Both the position numbers and the translations under genes were made by a program. The notes under the pieces were generated by a model. That model searched no databases, was not told where the DNA came from, and worked only from the letters and a program-made list of their open reading frames with translations. A DNA stretch of 64,000 nt from Nocardia albiluteola (GTDB lineage: Bacteria > Actinomycetota > Actinomycetes > Mycobacteriales > Mycobacteriaceae), in the NCBI RefSeq assembly GCF_018860155.1, contig NZ_JAHKNI010000008.1, positions 310,001 through 374,000 of the forward strand, read 5' to 3'. The stretch's first letter is position 1. Every line of letters starts with the position of its first letter. Below are positions 53,968 to 62,941 of this stretch, one piece after another.

Positions 53968-54726
53968 TTAGTCGAGGCGGGTGGCGGCCACGGCCCACAC
54001 CGGCAGGTGTACCCGGTTGTTTTTCAGCAACGGCGCAATCACCTGGAGTTGTTCTTGCATCGGCTTCATCCGCTCGGCCCATCCCGAATCGCCACTCATC
54101 TCCTTGGTGAGAAGGGCGAACGTCTCCGGGCTGAAGGTGCCTTGGTAAGTGGTGGTTCCCAGGTAGTCGATGCGCCACCCGGCCGCGGGAAGCACCCGGT
54201 CGAAATTCTCCGCCGGCAAACCCTCGGGCTGAAGGCCGTTGACGTTGTGGCGGCCAATTTCGAACATAAACAGTCGCGCCCCCGGTTTAGTGGCCCGGTG
54301 CAGGGCCTGCACGTACTGGGTCTGTGTTTGTTCGTCGTCGAGAAACACATGGTAGAACGCGCTGTCGACGACGGTGTCGAACCGATTCTCCAGGCCGTCG
54401 AGTCTGGTGGCATCGGCCACTTCGAAGTTCACCCTCACCCCGGCGCGCTCCGCGTTGCGCTTGGCCCGCTCGATCGCCGTCGGCGATGCGTCGATCCCGG
54501 TGGCCGAATAGCCCTTGGACGCGTAATGGATCGCGTGATGTCCCGGGCCGGTTCCGGGGTCCAGCACCTCACCCCGCACAGCGCCGTAGGCCACCAACTG
54601 TTGCACCACCGGCTGTGGGCCACCGATGTCCCAGGGGATCGATGCAGGAGAATCCTGCTCCGACGCCGCGTCACGGTACAGCGCTTCGAAGTCTGGCTGA
54701 CCATCGTGGTTCGGTTCCTTGCTCAT
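53968..54726 (-). CDS. SAM-dependent class I methyltransferase
   Basis: The 252-residue protein begins at ATG 54726 with a strong GGAGGAGTG site and has the SAM motif VLDPGTGPGHHAIHYASKG, the acidic loop TGIDASPTAI, VADATRLDG and FDTVVDSAFYHVF. This is the small thiopurine/SAM methyltransferase-like architecture. The TAA stop lies within the TTAG target duplication of the IS, so the IS insertion left the gene intact. Substrate unknown; before insertion the kinase gene started 25 bp after it. Confidence 0.88.
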   Translation of the reverse strand: MSKEPNHDGQPDFEALYRDAASEQDSPASIPWDIGGPQPVVQQLVAYGAVRGEVLDPGTGPGHHAIHYASKGYSATGIDASPTAIERAKRNAERAGVRVNFEVADATRLDGLENRFDTVVDSAFYHVFLDDEQTQTQYVQALHRATKPGARLFMFEIGRHNVNGLQPEGLPAENFDRVLPAAGWRIDYLGTTTYQGTFSPETFALLTKEMSGDSGWAERMKPMQEQLQVIAPLLKNNRVHLPVWAVAATRLD

Positions 54727-54801
54727 CACTCCTCCTTTGATTGCGGACGGGCCACACCTGAAGGGTCGTGCAAGAGATGAGACCAATGGTTCCGTAATTC
54801 G

Positions 54802-55269
54802 GTGGCAGACGCCACCGGACAGGCGGACATTCGAATTCATGGCCAAGCCGTATCGAGCATGGGGGGCGTAAGGGCGTCCAACGCGTGGATGCGGATCGTG
54901 ATACGCGCTGGATTGCCGATGTGGACTTTCCGTGTCCTCACGGTGCCCGGGCGTCGCACCGGCCGCACGATCGAAACGCCGCTGGCGGTGTTCGAACAAG
55001 ACGACCGGCGATATCTGGTGGCGGCCTACGGAACGGTCAACTGGGTGCGCAACCTGCGTGCGGCACAAGGGAAGGCGGCGCTGCGCCACGGCAAACACGT
55101 CGAGACCGTAACGGCCGTGGAATTGCCCGGCGATCATGCGGCCAGGGTGTTGCGCGCGTCGCTGGTGTCGGGACCGCCACGCGTTCCGAAACCCATTGTG
55201 GCGCTGCATCGTCGTGTCGGCCTGACCGCCTCGGCCACTACATCCACCCCCCGGACGCGTCGACGGTAG
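54802..55269 (+). CDS. Ddn-like deazaflavin (F420)-dependent nitroreductase family, possibly truncated
   Basis: The split-barrel family core is seen in TVPGRRTGRTIETPLAVFEQDDRRYLVAAYGTVNWVRNLRAA and the next LRHGKHVETVTAVEL strand. These proteins reduce quinones or nitro compounds with F420H2. The 155-residue product ends in low-complexity TTSTPRTRRR where family members usually go on for another short conserved segment, and its last 32 bp overlap the end of the convergent SDR gene. The C-terminus may have been replaced. GTG 54802 has no clear ribosome site; ATG codons at 54859 and 54889 are alternatives. Confidence 0.78.
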   Translation: MADATGQADIRIHGQAVSSMGGVRASNAWMRIVIRAGLPMWTFRVLTVPGRRTGRTIETPLAVFEQDDRRYLVAAYGTVNWVRNLRAAQGKAALRHGKHVETVTAVELPGDHAARVLRASLVSGPPRVPKPIVALHRRVGLTASATTSTPRTRRR

Positions 55270-56014
55270 CTCCGGTGATGTAGGACGCCTCCGGGGACAG
55301 TAGGAACGCGGCGACTGCGGCTATTTCGGCGGGTTCAGCCAGCCTGCCGACGGCGTTCATCGATCTGATGACTGCATCGGCGGCAACGTCGCGCAATGCG
55401 GGCGGGGTGTAGCGCGCGCCGGCTTCGGCGGCCATGTCGGTGGCGGTGCCCCCGGGTGCGATCGCATTGATTGCGATGCCGCGTTCGGCCAGCTCGGGCG
55501 CCAGGTTGAGCACCATCGCCGAGACAGCGGCCTTGCTTGCCGCATACAGGGTGTGCTGGTAGACGCCGATGCGGGCGCTGATCGAGGAGGTCAGCAGGAT
55601 CCGCCCGCCGCCGGTCATCGCCGCCGCGGCAGCCTGGGTGGCGAACAGCTGCCCAGCGACATTGATGTGAAAGATTCGGTCGAAGTCGGACAGCGTGATG
55701 GATTGCAGTGCGCCGAAGTGCTCGACACCGGCGTTGCTGGCCAGGATGTCCAGGCCGCCGAACGCCCCCACCGCTCGCCCCACCAGGTCGTGAGTTTGGG
55801 CGGGATCGCTGATGTCGGCGCGAAATGCCGCGACCTGGTGACCTTTGCCGGTCAGCTCGGTGACAAGTTTATCGGCCGAGGCCGCGTCGGCGACGTAGTT
55901 GACCGCGACCGCCGCGCCGTCGGCCGCCAGCCGCCGCGCGATCGCAGCGCCGATACCCCTGCTGCCACCGGTGACCAGTGCCCGCTTGCCCACCAGCCGT
56001 GGTTGTTCAGTCAT
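55238..56014 (-). CDS. Short-chain dehydrogenase/reductase (FabG-like)
   Basis: The 258-residue classical SDR has ALVTGGSRGIGAAIARRLA, ASNAGVEHFG, the catalytic Ser in ILLTSSISARIG, YAASKAA, and the end YITGATVDASGGW. Start ATG 56014 is chosen because the family begins a few residues before the Rossmann motif; the frame extends to 56053. It stands alone; its end overlaps the convergent Ddn-like gene by 32 bp. Confidence 0.92.
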   Translation of the reverse strand: MTEQPRLVGKRALVTGGSRGIGAAIARRLAADGAAVAVNYVADAASADKLVTELTGKGHQVAAFRADISDPAQTHDLVGRAVGAFGGLDILASNAGVEHFGALQSITLSDFDRIFHINVAGQLFATQAAAAAMTGGGRILLTSSISARIGVYQHTLYAASKAAVSAMVLNLAPELAERGIAINAIAPGGTATDMAAEAGARYTPPALRDVAADAVIRSMNAVGRLAEPAEIAAVAAFLLSPEASYITGATVDASGGWM

Positions 56015-56176
56015 GACGCCCTCATTCATTTTCGGACGAATTATTCCGCTCAACTTTGCTGAATCGGGCTGACAGGCTCTACGGTAACAGCAGACGGAAT
56101 AATTCTTCGGGAGCTATAGCGGTCGCGTCGACACCCGGCACCAACCTCGTGCTAAATCATTCGATGAGGAGAATCG

Positions 56177-56497
56177 GTGAACTGGTATTTGGTGCTTCGC
56201 CACGACCCGCACCCGGTCGATGCCGACGACCCACTGCTCGAGCAGCACTTGAGCTGGATGCGCTCGCAGCACGATCACGGCACGGTCGTCATGTCCGGAC
56301 CGGCGCGAGATCGCAGCACCGGCCTGTACGTGATGCGGGCGCACTCGCGAGACGACGCGGCCCGCGTCGCCGCCGAAGACCCCTTGGCGGCGCACCGGCA
56401 GGCCCGCATCGAGATCATCGAGTGGGAGGTGCACCAGATCCTGGGCACCGGTCCCTTCGACGTGGAGTCCCTGCGCGCCATGAGGCCTCGCGGCTAG
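56177..56497 (+). CDS. YciI-family protein
   Basis: This 106-residue ferredoxin-like (dimeric alpha+beta barrel) protein has YLVLRHDPHP, HLSWMRSQHDHGTVVMSGPARD and DDAARVAAEDPLAAHRQARIEIIEWEVH, with the conserved His and Asp of YciI proteins. GTG 56177 has GAGGAGA five bases upstream. YciI proteins may be small hydrolases or dehalogenases; role here unknown. Confidence 0.85.
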   Translation: MNWYLVLRHDPHPVDADDPLLEQHLSWMRSQHDHGTVVMSGPARDRSTGLYVMRAHSRDDAARVAAEDPLAAHRQARIEIIEWEVHQILGTGPFDVESLRAMRPRG

Positions 56498-56603
56498 TAC
56501 TCCGCCACAACTCGACACGCGATCATTCGAAGCCCGGACTATCTCATGATCGGTTAGATTGATTCGTCAGCTCGAAGGTGGGTTCCCAGGGTATTTCCTG
56601 CGG

Positions 56604-57992
56604 CTACTTTTTGTGGAATGCCCAAGTCGGCCCTTCGGGGGTATCGGTCACGTCGATGTTGGCGGCGGCGAGTCGATCGCGCACTTTGTCGGCGGCGGGC
56701 CAGTCTTGGGCTGCGCGGGCTGACTCGCGCTGTTCGAGCTGTGCGGTTATTAGAGCGTTGAGGGCGTGCTGGGTTGCTGGGGAGTTCGTACGGTGGTCCC
56801 AGTGCGAGTTCAGTGGATCGAGTCCGAGAATGTCGAGCATTCCGCGCACCTGGGCGGCGATGTCGGCGGCTGTGGCTGTGTCGTTTCCGGCGAGCGCTTT
56901 GTTGCCTTCGGTTACGAGCTGGTGGATCTCGGCGAGAGCTTTGGGTACGCCGAGATCGTTGTTCAGCGCGTCGGCGAAGGCATCGGTCCACTTCCCTGCT
57001 GGCACGCCGTCGGCGTCATCGTTGACCTTGCGGACGAAGCTTTCCAGCCGCCGGTATGCGGCAGCGGCGTCGTCGAGTGCCTGCTCGGAGTACTCCAGCA
57101 TCGACCTGTAGTGGGCGCTGCCCAGGTAATAGCGCAGCTCGACGGCCCGGACGTTTGTGAGCACGTTCGGCACGGACAGCACGTTGCCGAGCGATTTGGA
57201 CATCTTCTCCCCGCCGAGGCTAACCCACCCGTTGTGTAGCCAATAGCGGGCGAAGCCGTCACCGGCGGCGCGGGATTGGGCGACTTCGTTCTCGTGATGT
57301 GGGAACAGCAGATCCATTCCGCCGCAGTGGATGTCGAACTCTGCACCGAGATAGGTGGTAGCCATGGCCGAGCACTCGACGTGCCACCCGGGTCGGCCTG
57401 GTCCCCACGGTGAGGGCCATACCGGCTCGCCCGGTTTGTGGGCCTTCCAGAGGGTGAAATCCTGGGGGTCGCGCTTGCCCATACCCAGGCTTTCACCTTG
57501 TTGCAGGTCTTCGGGGTTGAGCCGTGCGAGTGCGCCGTAGGCGGGGAAGCTGTGCACGTCGAAGTACACGTTGCCCGCGGCGGCATAGGCGTGGCGGGCG
57601 GCGATGAGCCGCTGGGTCAGCTCGATGATCTGGGTGATGTGCCCGGTCGCGCGAGGCTGCGCGGTTGGCGGCAGTATGCCGAGGGTGTCGTAGGCACGGT
57701 CGAAAGCGCGTTCGTAGGTGGCTGCCCATTCCCACCAGGGGCGGCTGGCCTCGGCGGCCTTGTGCAGGATCTTGTCGTTGATATCGGTGACGTTGCGTAC
57801 GAAGGTCACCTGGTGGTCGGTGGCCCGGAGCCAACGGCGCAGCACGTCGAAGGCGACACCGCTGCGTACGTGTCCGATGTGAGGCTCGCTCTGCACGGTG
57901 GCCCCACACAGGTAAATCGTGGCCTGACCGGGGATCAGGGGGGTGAATTCCCGCAGGGTACGCGTGGCCGTGTCGAAGAGATGCAGCGTCAC
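56604..57992 (-). CDS. cysS: Cysteine--tRNA ligase
   Basis: The 462-residue class I aminoacyl-tRNA synthetase has the zinc Cys and HIGH box in YLCGATVQSEPHIGHVRSG, the middle GWHVECSAMA and GGMDLLFPHHENE zinc/Cys-binding parts, and KMSKSLGN. GTG 57992 gives the usual CysRS start (VTLHLFDTATR) and length; the frame is open to 58055. The protein is complete. The neighbourhood is accessory, with a ruined KamA gene just upstream, so this may be a second, horizontally acquired copy instead of the housekeeping one. Confidence 0.95.
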   Translation of the reverse strand: MTLHLFDTATRTLREFTPLIPGQATIYLCGATVQSEPHIGHVRSGVAFDVLRRWLRATDHQVTFVRNVTDINDKILHKAAEASRPWWEWAATYERAFDRAYDTLGILPPTAQPRATGHITQIIELTQRLIAARHAYAAAGNVYFDVHSFPAYGALARLNPEDLQQGESLGMGKRDPQDFTLWKAHKPGEPVWPSPWGPGRPGWHVECSAMATTYLGAEFDIHCGGMDLLFPHHENEVAQSRAAGDGFARYWLHNGWVSLGGEKMSKSLGNVLSVPNVLTNVRAVELRYYLGSAHYRSMLEYSEQALDDAAAAYRRLESFVRKVNDDADGVPAGKWTDAFADALNNDLGVPKALAEIHQLVTEGNKALAGNDTATAADIAAQVRGMLDILGLDPLNSHWDHRTNSPATQHALNALITAQLEQRESARAAQDWPAADKVRDRLAAANIDVTDTPEGPTWAFHKK

Positions 57993-58051
57993 GGGCGACG
58001 ATGCTACCGGCCGAGGTCCCGATTCGGGGCGTGCCGTCCTGGGCTCCGACA

Positions 58052-59020
58052 TCATGACGCGAGTTGTTGTTGCGGTGTGGACTCAGGGCGGTCGTGATTT
58101 CGATCGGACCACCATTGCTGCCCTTCTGGGGGAAGGGTGTGAAGGGGGTCGTAGTAGGGGTACAGCCGACTCAGCGCCTCAGGGTCGGCGGCATCTAGCC
58201 ATGGTGCGATAGTTCTTGGACCAGTACGAGATTCCGCGTATCCGGTCGTAGTGGGCCACCTGGTGTACCCAGCGCTTACCGACCATGGGTACATCGCACA
58301 CGATCCGTGGTGTTGCGAAGCCCGGGAGGTACCCCATGATGTCCAGTTGCAGGGTTTGAGCCTCGGCGAGTGAGATACGCCAGTGTTCGCTGAAGGGGAT
58401 CATGTCGCAGAGGTAGATGTAGTACGGCATGGATACCGCGATCGCGTGCGGTGCCGGCCAGTCGTGCGATCCCGGAGACTACGTGATCGTCGGCCCAGTG
58501 CTGGGGTAGGCCGATCAACGCCTTGCTCGCCAAACGGATGTCGCGGATGGAGTCGATGTCCAGCAGAGCGTCGACGAACGCTTCGAGCCGTGGCCACGGC
58601 AAGTTGGCCAGGTCTCCACCCGAGACCACGACATCCCGCACGGTCGGTGTTGCTCGCAGGTAGGCCAGCATCGCCTCCAGGCGCGCCTGCGGGGCGAGGG
58701 TGAGCGTCGGTGAGGCTCCCAGGTCCATCGATCGGAGCATCGACCGCCATCGTGTTGATCATGTGCGGCGTGATCAGCAGGGACATTGTCGCGTGCTCGC
58801 GCTGGTCGCGCTCGAGATCAGCGAAGAAGGTATCACTGAGCAGCTCCCCAGTGACGTTGCGGAGTTGCTGGAGGTTCTTGACACAGTGAGCCCGCTGCCA
58901 CTGTGGCGAATTCCATTCCTGCTCAGTCATTTTCCGCCAGCCGGGATATCGCCGGTGATCAGGCTCAGAGGCGGTTCGCCGATGATAAGAGTAGGGCTGT
59001 TGCAGGTCGGGTGGAGACAT
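58052..59020 (-). pseudogene. KamA-family radical SAM aminomutase, decayed
   Basis: From ATG 59020 the sequence reads as the N-terminus of lysine 2,3-aminomutase-like proteins (YPGWRKMTEQEWNSPQWQRAHCVKNLQQL, MSLLITPHMINTM). A deletion then removes the radical SAM CxxxCxxC region. In another frame follow VRDVVVSGGDLANLPWPRLEAF and DIDSIRDIRLASKALIGLP, then, after a second deletion and shift, MPYYIYLCDMIPFSEHWRIS and AGF-type ends, and DPLHTLPPEGQQWW. The gene cannot be functional. It runs into the CysRS gene on the same strand, as a former operon. Confidence 0.8.
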
Positions 59021-59075
59021 TGTCGTCCTCGCATCGGTTTCACAGGTGGTGGGCACGCCGGGCCGGGAAGGTCAG

Positions 59076-59500
59076 CTACCGGATGCTCGGCTTGCTGTCG
59101 GTAATCTGCCTCAGCAGATGTGCGGCTTCGTTGGCTCGTTCATTGATCGTGGTCGCCAGAGCTTCGACCCGGTCGGCGAGGAATCCGTCGGCTCCGATCA
59201 ATGCTGCTTCGGCGGTTCCCAATCCGCTGAACAGACGTGCTGCGAAGCGGTGATTGGCGGTGTGCCGACGACCGGACGCGTCGAGGATCTTGTCGATCGA
59301 GACTGCATGGTCGCGGGGGTGCCAGATGTACCGCTCGAGCCGGAACCGCAGTTCCACCGGGCCGAGTTCCCACCAGGCAGAACGGATGGCGAGTTCATTG
59401 TCGGTGATGCGCGAGAAGTCTTCTGTGTTGCGCAGGTGCAGACGCTCGTAAAGGGCCAGCAGTTCGTGCAGACTTTCGTGGCTGCCGGGCGGTCATCCGG
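59076..59500 (-). pseudogene. Partial gene of unknown family upstream of the KamA remnant
   Basis: An open frame without a start codon reads SLHELLALYERLHLRNTEDFSRITDNELAIRSAWWELGPVELRFRLERYIWHPRDHAV and ends RQITDSKPSIR. It is well-formed, helical and protein-like, but a TGA lies just before it (near 59485). Another frame to 59652 (RSGPERGLYGPPGLPDRVA) may be its N-terminal part. I do not recognise the family. A GTG at 59357 could allow a 93-residue product. Confidence 0.5.
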
Positions 59501-59662
59501 AGTTCTCGCCGCCCGATACCCATCGACCTGCACCCTGCGGGTATCGGGCGGGCCGGTACAACATTGGCGACCCGATCGGGTAGGCCGGGCGGGCCGTAGA
59601 GCCCGCGCTCGGGACCGCTGCGTGCTGCCTTGCTCCAAGCAGCCCGTGTCACGTGCGGCGCA

Positions 59663-60232
59663 TCACGGCTGGTCTTCCAGAAGGAACTTTGCGCGCGCCT
59701 CGGGAACTCCCAACATGAGCAGGCTCGTCATTGTCGCTGCGCGGACGCCGAGAGCTCCATGCGATAGGTCGTTGTCCGCGATGGCGAACACGGCGGCGTA
59801 GGCGACCTCGCTCAGAATGTCCGCGGGCAGGTGCCGTCCGAACGCCTCGCTGTCCTGGCCTCGTTCGACGAGATCGGCAAGCGTCTTCTCGACCGGTCCG
59901 AGGAGGGAGTGGATCTCCTCTCCGTACTCGCCGCGTCGAAGCACCACCAGCACTCGGTAACGGTGCGTCAATGGCCAGAGGTGAGCGATGAAATCGACCC
60001 ACGCTTCGTCGGCCGCTCCATGGGCAGCGGTGATCTCGGCGAGTACGGCCGCCATCTCGCTCACGGCCCGTTGCGTGAGCGCCAGCACGAGGTCGCCGCG
60101 GGAGGGGAAGTGGCCGTAGACGGTACGCCGGACCACGCCGGCAGCGGAGGCGATGTCGCCCATGCCGGCGTCAGGGTTCTTCCCGAGGACCTCGCGCGCG
60201 ACGTCGAGAATCCGCTCCTGTGTGTCACTCAT
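59663..60232 (-). CDS. TetR-family regulator
   Basis: The 189-residue protein has the HTH ERILDVAREVLGKNPDAGMGDIASAAGVVRRTVYGHFPSRGDLV and a helical ligand domain. ATG 60232 fits the family start. It is divergent from the epoxide hydrolase gene with two TGCACAC-type operators between them, so it should repress that gene and itself. Confidence 0.92.
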   Translation of the reverse strand: MSDTQERILDVAREVLGKNPDAGMGDIASAAGVVRRTVYGHFPSRGDLVLALTQRAVSEMAAVLAEITAAHGAADEAWVDFIAHLWPLTHRYRVLVVLRRGEYGEEIHSLLGPVEKTLADLVERGQDSEAFGRHLPADILSEVAYAAVFAIADNDLSHGALGVRAATMTSLLMLGVPEARAKFLLEDQP

Positions 60233-60272
60233 GCAGCGCACCTCGAGATTTCAATCCGCACCAATCAATGAT

Positions 60273-60315
60273 TGCACACTGGTGTGCAGTTGCGTAATCT
60301 GCACACTGATGCGCA
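60273..60315. promoter_or_regulatory. Paired operators between TetR and epoxide hydrolase genes
   Basis: TGCACACTGGTGTGCA (60273-60288) has perfect 7-bp arms around TG; TGCACACTGATGCGCA (60300-60315) is a less perfect copy 27 bp on. Both lie in the 127-bp divergent gap, 45 bp before the hydrolase ATG. Confidence 0.8.
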
Positions 60316-60359
60316 ACAGGCTGCCGCACCGTGAAACCAGAGTTCAGGAGAACCAGGCG

Positions 60360-61523
60360 ATGACCGCGCTGACGCCCGCACCATCGGACCTCGTCCGCCC
60401 GTTCCGTGTCGCGATCTCGGATTCCGAGATCGCGGACCTCGCGCAACGGCTGGCCAGGACTCGCTGGCCGGATCCGGAAACCGTCCCCGACTGGACACAG
60501 GGTGTCCGCGTGGAGAACACCAAATCGCTCGTCGCGTACTGGGAGCGAGAGTACGACTGGCGCCGATTCGAGTCGGAGCTCAATCGTTTCCCTCAGTTCC
60601 TGACCACGATCGACGGACTGGATATCCACTTCATCCATGTCAAGTCCAAGAATCCGGACGCGATGCCCCTGATCTTGACGCACGGATGGCCGGGTTCGAT
60701 CGTCGAATTCCTGAAACTGATCGGCCCACTCACCGACCCGGTCGCGTTCGGAGGCGACGTCGAAGATTCCTTCGACGTCGTCGTCCCGTCCCTGCCCGGA
60801 TTCGGGTTCTCCGAGAAGCCGACCGAAACCGGCTGGACGGTATCGCGTATTGCCACCGCATGGGTGGAGCTGATGAACCGTCTTGGTTACGAGAACTGGG
60901 CGGCTCAGGGCGGTGATTGGGGTTCGGTCGTGACCACCACCCTCGGGGCCATGCGACCCGAGGGCCTACTCGGGATTCACTTGAACACTCCATACGCTTT
61001 CCCCGCTCAAATACCCGAGACGCTGTCTCCCGAGGAGCGCTACGCCGTGGACGGCCTCGCCCTCTACACCGGTGCCCTCGGTGGATCGAACCACCTTCAG
61101 GGCACGAAGCCGGAGACCGTCGGATTCGCGCTGGCGGACTCTCCGGCCGGCCAGGCAGCCTGGATCTACGAAAAGTTCCAATCCAAGACGGACAACCACG
61201 GGCTCGCCGAGGACGTTCTCAGCACCGACGACATGCTGGACACGATATCGCTCTACTGGTTCACCAACAGTGCCGCGTCCTCCGGCCGCATCTACTGGGA
61301 GAACCGATCGGCCAGCATGGCCGGCCCGAAGCTGACACTGCCGGTCGCGGTGACCGTGTTCCCACGGGACATTCCACGCTTGCCGAGGAACTGGATCGAA
61401 GACACCTACAGCAACTTGATCCACTACGGCGAGGCCGACAAGGGCGGACACTTCGCAGCTCTCGAGCAGCCCGAGATCCTGATCAGCGAAATCCGCACCG
61501 GCCTGAGGAGCCTCCGCCGATAG
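60360..61523 (+). CDS. Epoxide hydrolase (EHN-type alpha/beta hydrolase)
   Basis: The 387-residue protein has the epoxide hydrolase N-terminal domain (VAISDSEIADLAQRLARTRWPDPE) and an alpha/beta-hydrolase core: oxyanion HGWPGS, PGFGFSEKP, the nucleophile Asp in AAQGGDWGSVVTT, lid Tyr in DTISLYWFTN and the His in KGGHFAALEQPE. ATG 60360 has CAGGAG upstream; a longer frame exists. It opens epoxides to diols by an aspartyl ester. Controlled by the divergent TetR gene. Substrate unknown. Confidence 0.93.
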   Translation: MTALTPAPSDLVRPFRVAISDSEIADLAQRLARTRWPDPETVPDWTQGVRVENTKSLVAYWEREYDWRRFESELNRFPQFLTTIDGLDIHFIHVKSKNPDAMPLILTHGWPGSIVEFLKLIGPLTDPVAFGGDVEDSFDVVVPSLPGFGFSEKPTETGWTVSRIATAWVELMNRLGYENWAAQGGDWGSVVTTTLGAMRPEGLLGIHLNTPYAFPAQIPETLSPEERYAVDGLALYTGALGGSNHLQGTKPETVGFALADSPAGQAAWIYEKFQSKTDNHGLAEDVLSTDDMLDTISLYWFTNSAASSGRIYWENRSASMAGPKLTLPVAVTVFPRDIPRLPRNWIEDTYSNLIHYGEADKGGHFAALEQPEILISEIRTGLRSLRR

Positions 61524-61770
61524 AAAGAGCGCAGGACGATTGCGGTCGGGATCGGCGCCGTCCCGGGCGCCCGGCACCAACGGCCGCCCGCCTCGGCACG
61601 GCGCCGAGTTCATCCCAGGTTCGCAAGGTCCTGATCGAAAAGCTGTTGTCACGGCTCGGGTGGCGGCCGGTAGGTCGTGGACCGTGCGGGTGTGGACGGC
61701 AACAGTCGCAGCCTTCGGGCTTCGCGGGGACCGGTGCGCTGTGCGACGTGTTGGTCCTTTGCCATGGTGG

Positions 61771-62853
61771 TCAGACCAGGGCCTCGTCCACGAAGTCGGC
61801 TCCGGCAGCGGTGGCGAGGTCCAGGCCGAGGGCGGCGGCCGGGGTGTGAGCGCCGGGCCGTCCCTTACCCGCGGCGAGCTGGAGCGCGGTCTGCGCGGCA
61901 ACGGCAGAGGTGAACTCCATTGCGTCGCCGGCCCGCAGCCAACCTTCGCGGACGGTGCCGTCGGGCCAGGTGATGACGGCGTGGCCCCAGGTATGGGTGC
62001 GTGGGCGTGGGGCGGCCTTGGCCTTGATTCCGGCCATCCAGCCGATCGCGAAGGTCCGCACCGTCCGGATCCGCAGGATCGCCGAGAGCAGCGGTAGGGC
62101 CGCCCGAACGGCGAGCGAGGCAGGAATGAGGCCCGAGGTCGCTGACACCGAGGGGGCCCCACTGACCCGGTGCGCAGCAATGAGTTCACCGGAGGGCACA
62201 CCCACCGAGGACATGCGCTCCCCATCGGGCAGGGTCAAGTGATGGACTTCCTCCCCGAGGCGGGTCTTGACCAGCCGACCACCGTCGTAGCGACGGCCAC
62301 CCATCGCGAAGCCGTCCACGATGCTGGCGGCAAGGGCGGTGCCCAGCACTCCTTCCTCGACGGCGACCGAGGCGAAGGTGTCCACCCGAACCCGGCTCGG
62401 CACGGGACGGTTCTCGCACAGGCGTGCCACGATCGCCTCGGTTCCGACCACGCCGAATCCCGCACCGGCCACCAGGGTGCTTCCCACGGCGGCGGCCTCG
62501 TCGTGCAGGGCGAACAGGCGATCGAAGGCGGCCGGGTCGTTGGCCTGGTCGAGGTAGTGACCGCCGGGCATACAGGCGCGGGCGAGCAGGACGGCGGTCT
62601 CGGCGTAGCCGCCGATGGTGTTGACGACCACGGCGGGCCGCTGCCGGGTGATCTCAGCCGCCATGGCCTCCGCCCCCGACGCGACGACGATCTTCGAGTC
62701 GGAGTCGAGCCCGAGGTCGGCGGCCACGGTGCGCAGCCGACCGGCATCGCGCCCGACCAGCACGGGGACGGCCCCGGCCGCCACGATCTGCGCCGCGACG
62801 GCCCGTCCGACCCGTCCGGTGGCTCCAAGAATCCAGATCTCACCCTGCGCCAT
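61771..62853 (-). CDS. Saccharopine dehydrogenase-like NAD(P)-binding protein
   Basis: The 360-residue protein starts with the Rossmann motif IWILGATGRVGRAVAAQI, followed by VLVGRDAGRL and VVVNTIGGYAETAVLLARAC, as in the saccharopine dehydrogenase/trans-acting enoyl reductase superfamily. The middle contains a GAGFGVVGTEAIV motif. No catalytic residues for lysine metabolism can be assigned. A role in lipid or polyketide reduction is possible. It is divergent from the TetR gene at 62942. Confidence 0.85.
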   Translation of the reverse strand: MAQGEIWILGATGRVGRAVAAQIVAAGAVPVLVGRDAGRLRTVAADLGLDSDSKIVVASGAEAMAAEITRQRPAVVVNTIGGYAETAVLLARACMPGGHYLDQANDPAAFDRLFALHDEAAAVGSTLVAGAGFGVVGTEAIVARLCENRPVPSRVRVDTFASVAVEEGVLGTALAASIVDGFAMGGRRYDGGRLVKTRLGEEVHHLTLPDGERMSSVGVPSGELIAAHRVSGAPSVSATSGLIPASLAVRAALPLLSAILRIRTVRTFAIGWMAGIKAKAAPRPRTHTWGHAVITWPDGTVREGWLRAGDAMEFTSAVAAQTALQLAAGKGRPGAHTPAAALGLDLATAAGADFVDEALV

Positions 62854-62870
62854 GATTCCTCCATCCTGCG

Positions 62871-62920
62871 ATGTCTCATTGTGTCATCACCACGCTAGCA
62901 TCGATGTCACAGTGAGTCAT
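62871..62920. promoter_or_regulatory. Two 17-bp operator-like sites in a divergent promoter
   Basis: ATGTCTCATTGTGTCAT (62871-62887) and ATGTCACAGTGAGTCAT (62904-62920) share 12 or more positions and each is an imperfect palindrome. They are 33 bp apart between the saccharopine-dehydrogenase-like and TetR genes, and so are probable TetR sites. Confidence 0.7.
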
Positions 62921-62941
62921 CGCGATAGGTAGGATGCGGGC

